From Spirochaetaceae bacterium (lineage in GTDB: Bacteria > Spirochaetota > Spirochaetia > Treponematales > Rectinemataceae): DNA of 64,000 nucleotides. The first letter of the stretch is position 1. The number at the start of each line of letters is the position of its first letter. Shown one piece after another: positions 32,946 to 41,989 of this stretch. A model generated the notes under the pieces. That model saw only the letters and a program-made list of their open reading frames with translations. It ran no database searches and was not told the origin of the DNA. The DNA lies in contig JANXYQ010000008.1 of assembly GCA_025355995.1 (NCBI GenBank), positions 1 through 64,000 of the forward strand, given 5' to 3'. Both the position numbers and the translations under genes were made by a program.

Positions 32946-34316
32946 CTAACGCTCCGGGAAGGCGGGCGGGTCGTAGTCGCGCTCGGCCCTGATCCTGACC
33001 AGGTGGACGTAGTCCTTGGGCACCCGCGCCATGATGGCCTCGACGCTGGTCTCGGCGTCGCTCTCGAAGGCCGCGATCCTGAATTCGCCCGATTCCTCGA
33101 AGTAGGGCGCTAGGACGGCCACGTGATAGTGCCGAGAGAGGCCGGGGATGGCGCCGCCCGACTTGCGGGAAAGGCTCGCGAGATAGACGGACCCGGGCTC
33201 GCGCAGGGCGAGGACGTAGAGCAGGGCCTTGAGGCCGGCCGTCTCGTAGCCGAGGTCGAGCTGGTAGGCGGGGTAGGGGAAGTAGGCCGAGCTTCCGTTC
33301 ACCGCCGAGGCGGCCCCCGGGGGAGCCACGAGGGCGAAGGGCGATATCCGCACGTCGCTCTCGACGAGGCCGTGGGAGCGCGAGGGGTAGCGCGCGTCGA
33401 GGAGCGCTACGGCGATATTGCGGGTCCAGTCGAGCCCGAAGAAGGGATCGAGGTCCGTCTCGAAGCGCTCGGCGGCCGTCGTCGCGCGCGCCTCGAGGTG
33501 CCTGGCGGCGAGGGCGTGGGGGTCGAGGAGGCGGCCGGTCAGCGGTCCGTAGAAGCCGTCCGCCACCCAGGCGGCGAAGCCCGAGCAGTTCAAGCCGGCG
33601 GGCGCGGCCTGGGGCTGGCCCGTCGCGATGTAAACGGGCCTGCCATCGGCGTCGAGGGCCCCGTCGTCGCCGTAGCGCAGGGAGGGGAGGCGGCGCCGCG
33701 TCTCCGCGACGAAGGCGCGCGCGTCGCGATAGAGCCCCGGCCTGGGCGCGAAGAGGCCCCAGTCGACCAGGCTCCCGGTCCAGGAGGCGATTTCGGCCAT
33801 AGTCGCGACGAAGGCCCTCTCGAAGGGGACGGGCAGGGGGACCTCGAGGTTGAGGACCCCGCCGTAGACGACGAGGTCGAGCTTGCTGCGGTCGCCATCG
33901 GGGTATATGCGGATGAAGGTTCCCGGATCGCTGCGCAGGAAAACCTTGGCCTGGATGGGCCTCCCGTCGGGAGACGAGCGCTTGAGGATCCAGCTGCCCC
34001 TGGTATAGAGCGGCGCGGCGCCAGCCGCTCGCGCGCCCGCGCCAGGCGCGGGAGTGGCCTCGAGGGCGTTGGCGATCGCGTAGAAATAGCCGCCCGAGCG
34101 AGTCGCCGAGAGCCTAAACGAGGTAGTATCCTCGCTTACCGTTGTGGGCGCCCTCCTCAGGAGCTCCTGCTCGGGAGCCGAGAAGAAGCCGGTCCAATAG
34201 GCGGACCTGAGCTCGGCGCTCTCCGGGAAGCCGTCGATGGGCGCCGGCCGGCCTGCCTGCGCCCCGAGGGAGGCGCAGGCGAGGAGGAGGGCGGCCGAGA
34301 GGGGAATGCATTTCAT
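32946..34316 (-). CDS. Exported protein with NlpC/P60-like Cys motif
   Basis: A 456-residue exported protein with signal peptide KCIPLSAALLLACASLGAQA. In the middle is GLNCSGFAAWVADG, like the catalytic Cys segment of NlpC/P60 or CHAP amidases (DCSGF). Near the C-terminus, SRHYHVAVLAPYF has His residues that could complete a Cys-His pair. The family is unknown to me. An envelope peptidase-like role is inference. An in-frame extension upstream to 34445 has no signal peptide and is rejected. The 268 bp to the left (32678-32945) hold no gene that I can support. Confidence 0.55.
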   Translation of the reverse strand: MKCIPLSAALLLACASLGAQAGRPAPIDGFPESAELRSAYWTGFFSAPEQELLRRAPTTVSEDTTSFRLSATRSGGYFYAIANALEATPAPGAGARAAGAAPLYTRGSWILKRSSPDGRPIQAKVFLRSDPGTFIRIYPDGDRSKLDLVVYGGVLNLEVPLPVPFERAFVATMAEIASWTGSLVDWGLFAPRPGLYRDARAFVAETRRRLPSLRYGDDGALDADGRPVYIATGQPQAAPAGLNCSGFAAWVADGFYGPLTGRLLDPHALAARHLEARATTAAERFETDLDPFFGLDWTRNIAVALLDARYPSRSHGLVESDVRISPFALVAPPGAASAVNGSSAYFPYPAYQLDLGYETAGLKALLYVLALREPGSVYLASLSRKSGGAIPGLSRHYHVAVLAPYFEESGEFRIAAFESDAETSVEAIMARVPKDYVHLVRIRAERDYDPPAFPER

Positions 34317-34418
34317 CGTAGTTAATTGTCGGCGGGCGAGGCGGCGCACTTCAGTCCCTAGGGCCTCGCGCCGATATTCGAAATCGACAGCTCGCCGTAA
34401 ACACTGGAGTCTCACATA

Positions 34419-35516
34419 ATGCGTCCCCCGCGTTTCAGTTTCCACCCGGTCCTCCTCGCCGTCATCGGCGTCGCCTCGGGCGCCATAGCGCTCGGAGCAT
34501 CCACTCTCGTACCTCGGTCCGGGGGACTGCCCCCCGGGGCAACGCCGAAATTGGGCTCCTCCCTCGCGCAGCCGATAGTCGAGCGCCGCGGCGGAGCCCT
34601 CCAGTCGGTCCCGTACTCGCCGGGCAGGCGCAACCGCTGGTTCCCCGCCCTCTACGAGCCGGAGAGGGCGGCCGAGCCCAGGAACCTCGACGTCGGCGTC
34701 GTCGATCCGCGGAGCTCGGGCGAGTTCGATCGCTCCTCCCTCATTCCCGCGCTCGCGAACAACCAGATACTCGCCTTTTACGGCAAGCCCGACTCCAAGT
34801 CCATGGGCATCCTCGGGGAGTACCCGAAGGAGGAGCTCGCCGGCCTCCTGGAGGGTTACGCGAGGCTCTACGACGAGCAGAACGGCGACGCGGGCGTAGT
34901 TCCCGCCTTTTACCTAATATACGGCACCTGCTGGCCGGGCGGCGAGATCGGCTATCTCAAGGATTCGGTCGTCCAGGACTATATCGAGTTCGCGAGCTCG
35001 AGGGGCATGCTCGTGTTCATAGACCACCAGATCGGGAAGTACCCGGTCGCCGACGCCGTGAATCGCCTCCTGCCCTGGCTCAGGTACCCCAACGCGCACA
35101 TAGCCCTCGACCCCGAGTGGAGGACCGACTCCCCGATGAAGGTGATAGGCACGGTGAGCGCGGAGGAGATCAACGCGGCCGAGGAGGCCATGAGCGCATA
35201 TATGGGAGCGGAGGGCATCCCGGGCGGCAAGATGCTCGTCATCCACCAGTTTCAGGACAAGATGATAGCCGATAGGGAGAGGGTGAGGGCCGATTACGAC
35301 GGCGTCCTCCTGATCCACACGGCCGACGGCTTCGGGCCTCCCGCCCTCAAGCGCTGGAGCTATTCGACCAACGCCAAGGCCGAAAATATGCCCCTCAAGG
35401 GCTTCAAGCTGTTCTTTAAAACAGGAGTCGAGGGCGCTGGTTACGACGATCCCCTCCTCCTTCCCTCGGAAGTGCTCGCCATGGAGCCCCAGCCCCGCCT
35501 CGTCATTTATCAGTGA
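34419..35516 (+). CDS. Membrane-anchored or exported protein of unknown function
   Basis: A 365-residue protein with one N-terminal hydrophobic segment (LLAVIGVASGAIALGAS) as signal or anchor. The rest is soluble and alternates beta strands with helices (NQILAFYGKPDSKSMGI, then GMLVFIDHQIGKYP, then NAHIALDPEWR, GGKMLVIHQFQDKM and YDGVLLIHTADGFG). This looks like a TIM-barrel-type enzyme with acidic residues at strand ends. I recognise no family. It is divergent from the NlpC-like gene (102 bp between starts). Confidence 0.6.
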   Translation: MRPPRFSFHPVLLAVIGVASGAIALGASTLVPRSGGLPPGATPKLGSSLAQPIVERRGGALQSVPYSPGRRNRWFPALYEPERAAEPRNLDVGVVDPRSSGEFDRSSLIPALANNQILAFYGKPDSKSMGILGEYPKEELAGLLEGYARLYDEQNGDAGVVPAFYLIYGTCWPGGEIGYLKDSVVQDYIEFASSRGMLVFIDHQIGKYPVADAVNRLLPWLRYPNAHIALDPEWRTDSPMKVIGTVSAEEINAAEEAMSAYMGAEGIPGGKMLVIHQFQDKMIADRERVRADYDGVLLIHTADGFGPPALKRWSYSTNAKAENMPLKGFKLFFKTGVEGAGYDDPLLLPSEVLAMEPQPRLVIYQ

Positions 35517-35604
35517 AATCCGCCGGGGGAGTAGTCGCCGCCTCCACTCGGCGCTATTTTAAATGGGCTGGCTTCTCATCGGAACGCATCCCTAGGAGGA
35601 TATT

Positions 35605-38600
35605 GTGACGAACTATCGAAAGACAGTCTCTGCGATCGCGCTTTGCCTTGCGATCGGGGCGATCCCGGCTTTCGCGTACGATCCACCTGCGGGCGGCTCC
35701 CTTTTCCCGATGCTCGGCTCGGCCCAGGCCCTCGCTTACGGCCCCTCCGTGACCGCGCTAGACGCCCCCTGGGCTGACAGGCTCAACCCCGCCGCCTCGG
35801 CCGGGCAACAGCGCCCCGTGCTGGACGCCGGCTATACGGCCCTCGTGGACCTCGGCGGGGGCTCTCAGGGCTTCGGCAGCGCCGCCGCCCTCGGCCTTTC
35901 CCTGCCCAAGCCCTACGCCGTGTGGAGCTTCGGCCTCGATTTCGTCTCCACGCCCGACGCGATGACCGACCTTCCCCTCGGGACGGTCGTGGATTTCCGG
36001 GGCGGCATAGCCAAGGACCTCTTCCCGGACTTCTACGTCGGCGCTGCCCTCGACCTCACCCTCGGCAAGGACGGGACGGGCGCCTATCCCTGGGGCGCGG
36101 GCCTCGATCTGGGCGTCACCAAGAAGCTAGGCGACAAGGGCGTCTTCAAGGACCTCCGCTGGGGCGCCGTCCTCTCGGGAATGGGCAAGCCCTTCAGCGC
36201 CGCGGTATCCATGCCCTTTACCCTCTCCGGCGGCGCGCGGGCCTATCTCGTGCGCACCGACGACTGGAAGATCGGGGTCGGCGCCGATCTCTCCCTTCCG
36301 AGCTTCCAGGACCTCGGCTTCGGCCTCTCCACTGGCATATCCTTCCGCGACGTCGTGACCCTCCGCGCGAATTGGGACCAGGACCTGCGGGAGCTCCTCG
36401 ACGGCTCGAAGCGGAGCCTCCTGCCCGCCTTCGGGCTTTCCGCCGTCATCCCGCTTAATAGCTCGTCCAAGGGCTCCCTGCTCTCCAAGCAGGGCTTCGA
36501 CCAGGCGGAGCTCAGGCCCGCACTCTCGGCCGCCCCCCTCTACGGCGGCATCTGGGCCCTCGGCGCCAGCGCTTCCCTCCCTCTCGGCGTCGTCGACAAG
36601 AACCCGCCCAAGATCGTAGCGAGCTTCCCCGCCTCGAAGTTCGGCCCGGCCTATATCTCCCCCAACAACGACGGCGTGCAGGATTCCCTCGAGATCCCCG
36701 TCAAGATCACGGACCAGCGCTACGTGGTCGGCTGGAACCTCTCCATCGCGAACGACAAGGGCGAGGTCGTCCGCAAGATTTTCAACAAGGAATCCAGGCC
36801 CGAGACCGAGGGCTTCAAGGGCCTGATGGATCGGCTAACGTATATAAAGAAGGGCGTGGCCGTCCCCGACAAGCTCGTGTGGAACGGCGTAGCGGATTCC
36901 GGCCAGGTCGTGCCCGACGGCGCCTACCAGGCGACCATAGAGGCCGTCGACGACAACGGCAACCTCGGCAGCGCGGGCCCCTTCCCCGTGGTCGTGGACA
37001 ACACGCCGCCTTCCCTCGAGCTCTCCGTCCCCGAGAATCCCTCGGTGTTCAGCCCCGACGGCGACGGGAACAAGGACACCCTCCTTGTTAAGATCTCCGG
37101 CACGCCCGAGGACCTCTGGTCCGCCCAGGCCGCCGACGCCTCCGGCAAGGCGGTCAGGACCCTCAAGTTCGAGAATTCGGCGCCGGCGGACTGGACTTGG
37201 GACGGCAAGGGAGACGACGGCAAGGTCGTGCCCGACGGCGTCTACTCCTTCTCGATCTCGGCGACCGACAGGGCCGGCAACTCCGCGTCCAAGCGCGTCG
37301 ACAACATCATCGTCAACACCCAGCAGCCCCCCGTCGGCCTCGTGATCGACCTGGCTACCTTCAGCCCGAACGGGGACGGGGTCAAGGACGTCGTCACGCT
37401 CTTCCCCAGCGTGCCTGTCAAGACCGGCGTCGTATCCTGGCGCCTGTCCGTCCTCGACAAGGGCAAGCGCGAGGTCTGGTTCGTCGAAGGCAAGGACGCC
37501 GCCTCGCTCAAGGACCGCGTGGCCTTCGACGGGCGCGACGCCTCGATGAAGACGCTGCCCGAAGGCCAATACCAGGCCCAGGTCTCGGTCACCTACCTCA
37601 ACGGCTACAATCCCAAGGCGAGCTCGCCTAACTTTATCCTCGACGTCACGCCTCCCTCGGGCTCGGTGAGCGCCGACAGGCCGGCCTTCAACCCCGCCGG
37701 GGCCCAGGGCCAGAACAGCGTCCACTTCCTCGAGAAGGGCGTGAAAGAAGCCAAGTGGAGCGGCGAAGTAGTCGGGAGCGACGGCAAGGTCGCGCGAAGC
37801 TTCTCCTTCTCCCCCCTGCCCGACCCGGACGTGGAATGGGACGGTACCGACGATTCCGGCAAGCCCGTCGCCGACGGCGTCTATACCTACAGGCTCAAGG
37901 CCCTGGACGGCGCCGGCAACTCCTTCGCCACGGCCCCCGTCTCGGTGTCCGTAGACACGGCGAAGAAGGCGGTCCGGCTCGTGTCCGACCTCAAGGCCTT
38001 CAGCCCGCTGCCGGGCAGCGCCAAGGACAGGCTCACCCTGACCGCCCAGGTGCAATCCAACGACAAGGTCCGTTCTTACGAGCTCTCGATAGTGGCCCTC
38101 GACGTCCCCGCCAGCGCCGGCCTCGCGGCCGGCTCCGCGGTGCGCTCATGGAAGGACAGCAAGGGCGTGCCGGCGACCTTCACCTGGGACGGGACGACCG
38201 ATGCCAAGGCTAAGGCCCCCGACGGCCGCTACGCCGCGAGGCTCGCGGTCTCCTACCTCAACGGCGACGCGGCCGACGCGGCCACGCCTGGCTTCGCGGT
38301 CGACACCGTCGCGCCCTCGATCAGCGTGGGCGCGGCTCCCCTGCTTTTCTCTCCGACCGAGGGCAGCAAGATCCGCGTCGTGCGCTTCTCCCAGAAATCG
38401 GCGCCCGGCGACGATTGGGCCGGCGTCCTCTCGGGGCCCGACGGCAAGAGCGTGCGGACCTGGGCTTGGAAGGGCCAGGCTTCCGACTTCGTCTGGGACG
38501 GCACCGACGAGGCCGGCAATACGGTGGCCGACGGCAGCTACCGCTACGATGTCGCCTCTGCCGACGCGGCAGGGAACAAGGGCTCGGCCTCCGTCCCTGC

Positions 38601-39738
38601 CATCGTCGTCGACCAGCGCCCGGTCCAGGTCTTCGTCACCGCCTCCGAGTCGGGCATCTCGCCCAACGGCGACGGCTACAAGGACACGGTCACCTTCAAT
38701 CTCATAGTCAAGCTCCGCGAAGGCATCGCAGACTGGCGCTTCGCCCTGGTCGACAAGGGCGGGGTGGAGAGGAGCGTCTTCGCAGGCAAGGGCGAGGTGC
38801 CCAACAAGATTGTATGGGACGGCCGAGACTCCTCCGGGACCGTGGTCCAGGGCGAGTATACCGGCGTGTTCTCGGTCAATTACCAGAAGGGCGATATCGC
38901 CGAGGCGAGGACGGGCAAGATATTCGTGAATCTCGAGGCGCCCAAGGCCCAAGTGAGCCTGACTCCCGACGTGTTCAGCCCCGACAACGACGGCAATGCC
39001 GACGACCTGACGATTGGCCTCGACGTGTCCGGCGCGAGCGAGATCGCGGAGTGGAGATTCGAGGTCCGCGAGCTCGCCGTGGTGGAGGGAGCCAAGCCCG
39101 GCTCCAAGCCAGCCGACAGGCTCTTCAAGTCCTGGGGCGGCACGGGAGCGCCGGCCAAGTCCTTCATCTGGGACGGCCGCTCCGACAAGGGCGAGCTCGT
39201 CGAGTCCGCCACCGATTACCCCTTCATATTCACCGTCCGCGACGTCCTGGGCAACTCCTCGAGGGTGGAGGGCGCCATCTCCGTCGACGTCCTCGTGATC
39301 CGCGACGGCGACCGGCTCAAGATCAAGGTGCCCTCCATCGTGTTCAGGCCCAACGGCGCCGACTTCACCGGCCTCGACGCGGACACGGTGGGCAACAACG
39401 CGAAGGTCATCAAGCGCATCGCGCAGATCCTCAACAAGTTCAGGGACTACGGCATCCTCATCGAGGGCCACGCGAACAGCGAGGGCAAGATAGGCGGCTA
39501 CAGCGCGACCGCCGTCGCGAACGAGGAGACCAAGGAGCTCCTGCCCCTGTCCACCGGGAGGGCCGAGCTCGTCAAGAAGCTCCTCGCCGACAACGGCGTC
39601 GATCCCAAGCGGCTCTCCACCAAGGGCATGGGCTCGGCTGAGCCGGTCGTGGACTTCAAGGACGCCCAGAACCGCTGGAAGAATAGGCGAGTGGAGTTCA
39701 TCCTCATAAAGAGCCAGGCGGCCGCCTCGGGGCAGTAG
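35605..39738 (+). CDS. Large outer-membrane OmpA protein with FlgD-like Ig repeats
   Basis: A 1377-residue exported protein. It has a signal peptide (SAIALCLAIGAIPAFA). Residues about 25-330 are a beta-barrel-like, Gly-rich region (PorV/UPF0164-like, inference). About eight Ig-like repeats follow, marked by motifs such as ISPNNDGVQD, FSPDGDGNKD, FSPNGDGVKD, ISPNGDGYKD and FSPDNDGNAD. A C-terminal OmpA peptidoglycan-binding domain (about 1245-1375; IEGHANSEG, NRRVEFIL) ends the protein. It should tie the outer membrane to the cell wall and present repeats at the surface or in the periplasm. The start is GTG 35605 with AGGAGGA four bases before. A terminator follows. Confidence 0.85.
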   Translation: MTNYRKTVSAIALCLAIGAIPAFAYDPPAGGSLFPMLGSAQALAYGPSVTALDAPWADRLNPAASAGQQRPVLDAGYTALVDLGGGSQGFGSAAALGLSLPKPYAVWSFGLDFVSTPDAMTDLPLGTVVDFRGGIAKDLFPDFYVGAALDLTLGKDGTGAYPWGAGLDLGVTKKLGDKGVFKDLRWGAVLSGMGKPFSAAVSMPFTLSGGARAYLVRTDDWKIGVGADLSLPSFQDLGFGLSTGISFRDVVTLRANWDQDLRELLDGSKRSLLPAFGLSAVIPLNSSSKGSLLSKQGFDQAELRPALSAAPLYGGIWALGASASLPLGVVDKNPPKIVASFPASKFGPAYISPNNDGVQDSLEIPVKITDQRYVVGWNLSIANDKGEVVRKIFNKESRPETEGFKGLMDRLTYIKKGVAVPDKLVWNGVADSGQVVPDGAYQATIEAVDDNGNLGSAGPFPVVVDNTPPSLELSVPENPSVFSPDGDGNKDTLLVKISGTPEDLWSAQAADASGKAVRTLKFENSAPADWTWDGKGDDGKVVPDGVYSFSISATDRAGNSASKRVDNIIVNTQQPPVGLVIDLATFSPNGDGVKDVVTLFPSVPVKTGVVSWRLSVLDKGKREVWFVEGKDAASLKDRVAFDGRDASMKTLPEGQYQAQVSVTYLNGYNPKASSPNFILDVTPPSGSVSADRPAFNPAGAQGQNSVHFLEKGVKEAKWSGEVVGSDGKVARSFSFSPLPDPDVEWDGTDDSGKPVADGVYTYRLKALDGAGNSFATAPVSVSVDTAKKAVRLVSDLKAFSPLPGSAKDRLTLTAQVQSNDKVRSYELSIVALDVPASAGLAAGSAVRSWKDSKGVPATFTWDGTTDAKAKAPDGRYAARLAVSYLNGDAADAATPGFAVDTVAPSISVGAAPLLFSPTEGSKIRVVRFSQKSAPGDDWAGVLSGPDGKSVRTWAWKGQASDFVWDGTDEAGNTVADGSYRYDVASADAAGNKGSASVPAIVVDQRPVQVFVTASESGISPNGDGYKDTVTFNLIVKLREGIADWRFALVDKGGVERSVFAGKGEVPNKIVWDGRDSSGTVVQGEYTGVFSVNYQKGDIAEARTGKIFVNLEAPKAQVSLTPDVFSPDNDGNADDLTIGLDVSGASEIAEWRFEVRELAVVEGAKPGSKPADRLFKSWGGTGAPAKSFIWDGRSDKGELVESATDYPFIFTVRDVLGNSSRVEGAISVDVLVIRDGDRLKIKVPSIVFRPNGADFTGLDADTVGNNAKVIKRIAQILNKFRDYGILIEGHANSEGKIGGYSATAVANEETKELLPLSTGRAELVKKLLADNGVDPKRLSTKGMGSAEPVVDFKDAQNRWKNRRVEFILIKSQAAASGQ

Positions 39739-39763
39739 CACCGGGAGAGGCGCCAACATAAAA

Positions 39764-39812
39764 GGCCGTCCGGCCGCGACTACGGTCGCGAATCCCGGAC
39801 GGCCCTCTTTTC
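39764..39812. terminator. Bidirectional terminator between OmpA gene and nitroreductase
   Basis: GGCCGTCCGG (39764-39773) pairs with CCGGACGGCC (39795-39804), with an inner CGCGAC/GTCGCG stem in the loop. CTCTTTT follows, and A-rich bases precede it. It can end both the OmpA gene (+) and the nitroreductase (-). Confidence 0.85.
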
Positions 39813-39898
39813 AAAGCCGATGAACGCTATTCCATGGGGCGCTACGAGCGAGCTCTGCGATCCATATCTGGCTGTACGGGGGATCGGGCGGCGATTCC

Positions 39899-40459
39899 CT
39901 ACCTGAATATCCTGGTGACGCCCTTCTTGCGCGGGTAGGCGGCGGCGTCCTGTCCCGCCTTGTTGCCGATGGTGAGGCCGAAGAAGGGGGCGTAGCCGGA
40001 GGGGAGCTGGAGCTCGGACCTGTAGAGCTGCAGCGTGTCGCGGTTGCCGAGGAAGCCGACGTAGCTTATCCAGCAGGAGCCGAGGCCCAGGGACTCGCAG
40101 GCGAGCATGATGTTCTGCCCGGCGCAGGCGCAATTCTCCCTGGCATGGTGATCCGCGACCTCCCCAGAGACAATGATGACAGTCGGCGCCCTGCGGAAGA
40201 TGGCGGCGTTGGGCGTCGAGGCGATTTCCTGGGCCTTCTCGTCCTTTACGAAGCGCGCCTCGTCGATGATCCAGCCGTTGACCTTATCGATCATCTGGGG
40301 ATTCTGGAGGATGGTGAAGAACCAGTTTTGCGTGTTCTTAGCGCTAGGCGCGTAGACCCCGGCCTCGAGCACGGACTTGAGCTCCTCGTCCGTTATCTGC
40401 TCGCCCGCGAAGCTCCGCACGCTCCTGCGCTTCTTGATGTTCATGATGACTTCGTTCAT
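39899..40459 (-). CDS. Nitroreductase family protein
   Basis: A 186-residue FMN-dependent nitroreductase-type protein. IKKRRSVRSFAGEQITDEEL at the N-terminus has the phosphate-contacting Arg/Ser motif of the family. PSAKNTQNWFF and GLGSCWISYVGFLGN are further conserved pieces. It likely reduces quinones, nitro compounds or a flavin using NAD(P)H. The C-terminus is short (KGVTRIFR). Confidence 0.92.
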   Translation of the reverse strand: MNEVIMNIKKRRSVRSFAGEQITDEELKSVLEAGVYAPSAKNTQNWFFTILQNPQMIDKVNGWIIDEARFVKDEKAQEIASTPNAAIFRRAPTVIIVSGEVADHHARENCACAGQNIMLACESLGLGSCWISYVGFLGNRDTLQLYRSELQLPSGYAPFFGLTIGNKAGQDAAAYPRKKGVTRIFR

Positions 40460-40534
40460 CGCTCGCCCTCCGGGGTAATTCTAGCATGTCCCTGGCCAGC
40501 ATACCGTACTGCCGGCCGTCGTGCCACGGGGGAG

Positions 40535-41287
40535 TCAGGCGGGGAAGTGCTCGATATCGCCGGGCCTCATGGTCTTGCCCAGGAGTATCGTCAGGTAGCC
40601 GCCCTCCTCGGGTTGCGAGCCGCCCCTCATCCAGCCTTCCTCGAGGACGAGGAGAAGGGGGTTCGAGGGAGGGTCCTCGCCGGGGGGAGCTTCGGCCGCG
40701 TACTCGGTGATGATCGCGGCGGCGCGGGTATCCGCCGCCTCTCCGTAGAGGCTCTTGCCCGAGCCCGCGGGCGAGTACAGGAGCTTGCGGCTCCTCGGCT
40801 GACCGCTTTCGCTGTCAGTCTCCTCGACCTCCGGCACGTCCGGGTAGGGGGCGTATTCGAGGTCGCAGGACTTGAAGTCCTCCGGGTCCGGAGGGGGGAG
40901 GAACAGCCAAGTGTTTCCGGAGTCAATCAGCTCGTCGCGGGTGCCGCAGCGAAGCCCCTCGGGGATGAAGTACAGGCGCAGCTCGAAGGCGCCCTCGAGC
41001 TCGGCGAGGGTCAGGTAGAGGGGGCCCGTGCCGTCCTTGGTCAGCTCGATGAAGCGGTACTCACCGAGCCTTGCGCCGTCCTCGCGGCCTCGCAGGATGA
41101 AGCTCCGCACCTCGCCGACGGCGTAGTCCGACCCCGCGTCCTTGCCCGCCGCGAGCTCGAGGTCGAAGGCCTCGGCGTCGCGGAGGCTCACGAAGTCGCC
41201 GGCCTTGACGGCCTTCCAGTAGGCGCCCTCGTCCTTCCCGGAGGCCGCCGCGCTGGCCGGCGAGTTGCGCGATCTCATTCTTGCCAT
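40535..41287 (-). CDS. DUF4178-like protein of the DUF350 cluster
   Basis: A 250-residue cytoplasmic protein with no signal peptide or membrane segment. Residues about 20-130 (GDFVSLRDAEAFDLELAAG, then EYRFIELTKDGTGPLYLTLAE) resemble DUF4178 beta-barrel-like domains. The second half is rich in Pro and acidic residues and ends LLGKTMRPGDIEHFPA. It lies in a three-gene minus-strand unit with a small exported protein (13-bp overlap) and a DUF350 membrane protein. DUF350/DUF4178 genes often cluster in envelope-associated loci. Function unknown. Confidence 0.55.
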   Translation of the reverse strand: MARMRSRNSPASAAASGKDEGAYWKAVKAGDFVSLRDAEAFDLELAAGKDAGSDYAVGEVRSFILRGREDGARLGEYRFIELTKDGTGPLYLTLAELEGAFELRLYFIPEGLRCGTRDELIDSGNTWLFLPPPDPEDFKSCDLEYAPYPDVPEVEETDSESGQPRSRKLLYSPAGSGKSLYGEAADTRAAAIITEYAAEAPPGEDPPSNPLLLVLEEGWMRGGSQPEEGGYLTILLGKTMRPGDIEHFPA

Positions 41288-41982
41288 TTCCTGCGACGGA
41301 CTGCCCTCGCGATCGCGGATGCGACGAGAAGCAGGACGAGCACTCCGAAGGCTAGACTTAGGAAGCTCGGGCGATGGCTCACGTACACGGGAGTCCCGCC
41401 CCAGTAGTAGCCGCGATCGTACATGGCGTTGTCGATGGCTGCGTCGGATAGGGCGTCGAAGAGGATCCAGGTGCCGAGGCCGGGATGCAGGTAGCCGTAT
41501 CCGCCGAGGGCCTGGTTGTAGACGATGTTGACGTTGCGGCCGCCGATGACGGCGCTGTTCGGTATGTAGCTGGGCCTGACGGGGGGCTCCGCCGCGAAGG
41601 TCGTCGCGTAATCCTTCGCGTAGCTGCTCTTGAATGCCGCGCTAGCCTCGGACTTGCTCGAGAAGAGGGTGCCGTTGCGCCTCGCGGAGTCGAAGAGGCC
41701 GCGCTGCCGGGAGACGCTCGCGCGGGATCCCGAGATGCCGCCGAGCCGAGGCGTCGAGGACGCGAACGGGCTGGCCTTGAGCGCGGGCTTGACTGCGCTT
41801 CCCCATCCCGAGAGGGACCTCGTCCCGCCTATCGAGCGCAGGCTCCCTATGGAGCGGAGGGAAGGGGCGGACTTGAAGCCGCCGCCCTTGAAGCCGCCGC
41901 GCGCGAAGGCGCTTGCGGCGGGCAGGAGGGCGAGGGCGGCCGCGAGCGCGGCCGCGAGGATCCTGGTTCTAGCGTTGATCAT
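41275..41982 (-). CDS. Exported, Gly/Ser-rich, single-pass membrane protein
   Basis: A 235-residue protein. It has a signal peptide (LAAALAAALALLPAASAFA), then a Gly/Ser/Arg-rich basic stretch (RGGFKGGGFKSAPS; SLRSIGSLRSIGGTRSLSG). A domain follows with tyrosine-rich pieces (YGYLHPGLGTWILFD, DRGYYWGGTPVYVS). A C-terminal transmembrane helix (LAFGVLVLLLVASAIAR) ends in a basic tail. It lies eight bases after the DUF350 gene. The family is not recognised beyond its position in this cluster. Confidence 0.55.
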   Translation of the reverse strand: MINARTRILAAALAAALALLPAASAFARGGFKGGGFKSAPSLRSIGSLRSIGGTRSLSGWGSAVKPALKASPFASSTPRLGGISGSRASVSRQRGLFDSARRNGTLFSSKSEASAAFKSSYAKDYATTFAAEPPVRPSYIPNSAVIGGRNVNIVYNQALGGYGYLHPGLGTWILFDALSDAAIDNAMYDRGYYWGGTPVYVSHRPSFLSLAFGVLVLLLVASAIARAVRRRKWQE

Positions 41983-41989
41983 GGCGGGC

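Noticed and set aside
38146-39759. 537-codon frame antisense to the OmpA protein
   Set aside because: Same shadow effect; the plus strand shows repeats and OmpA motifs.
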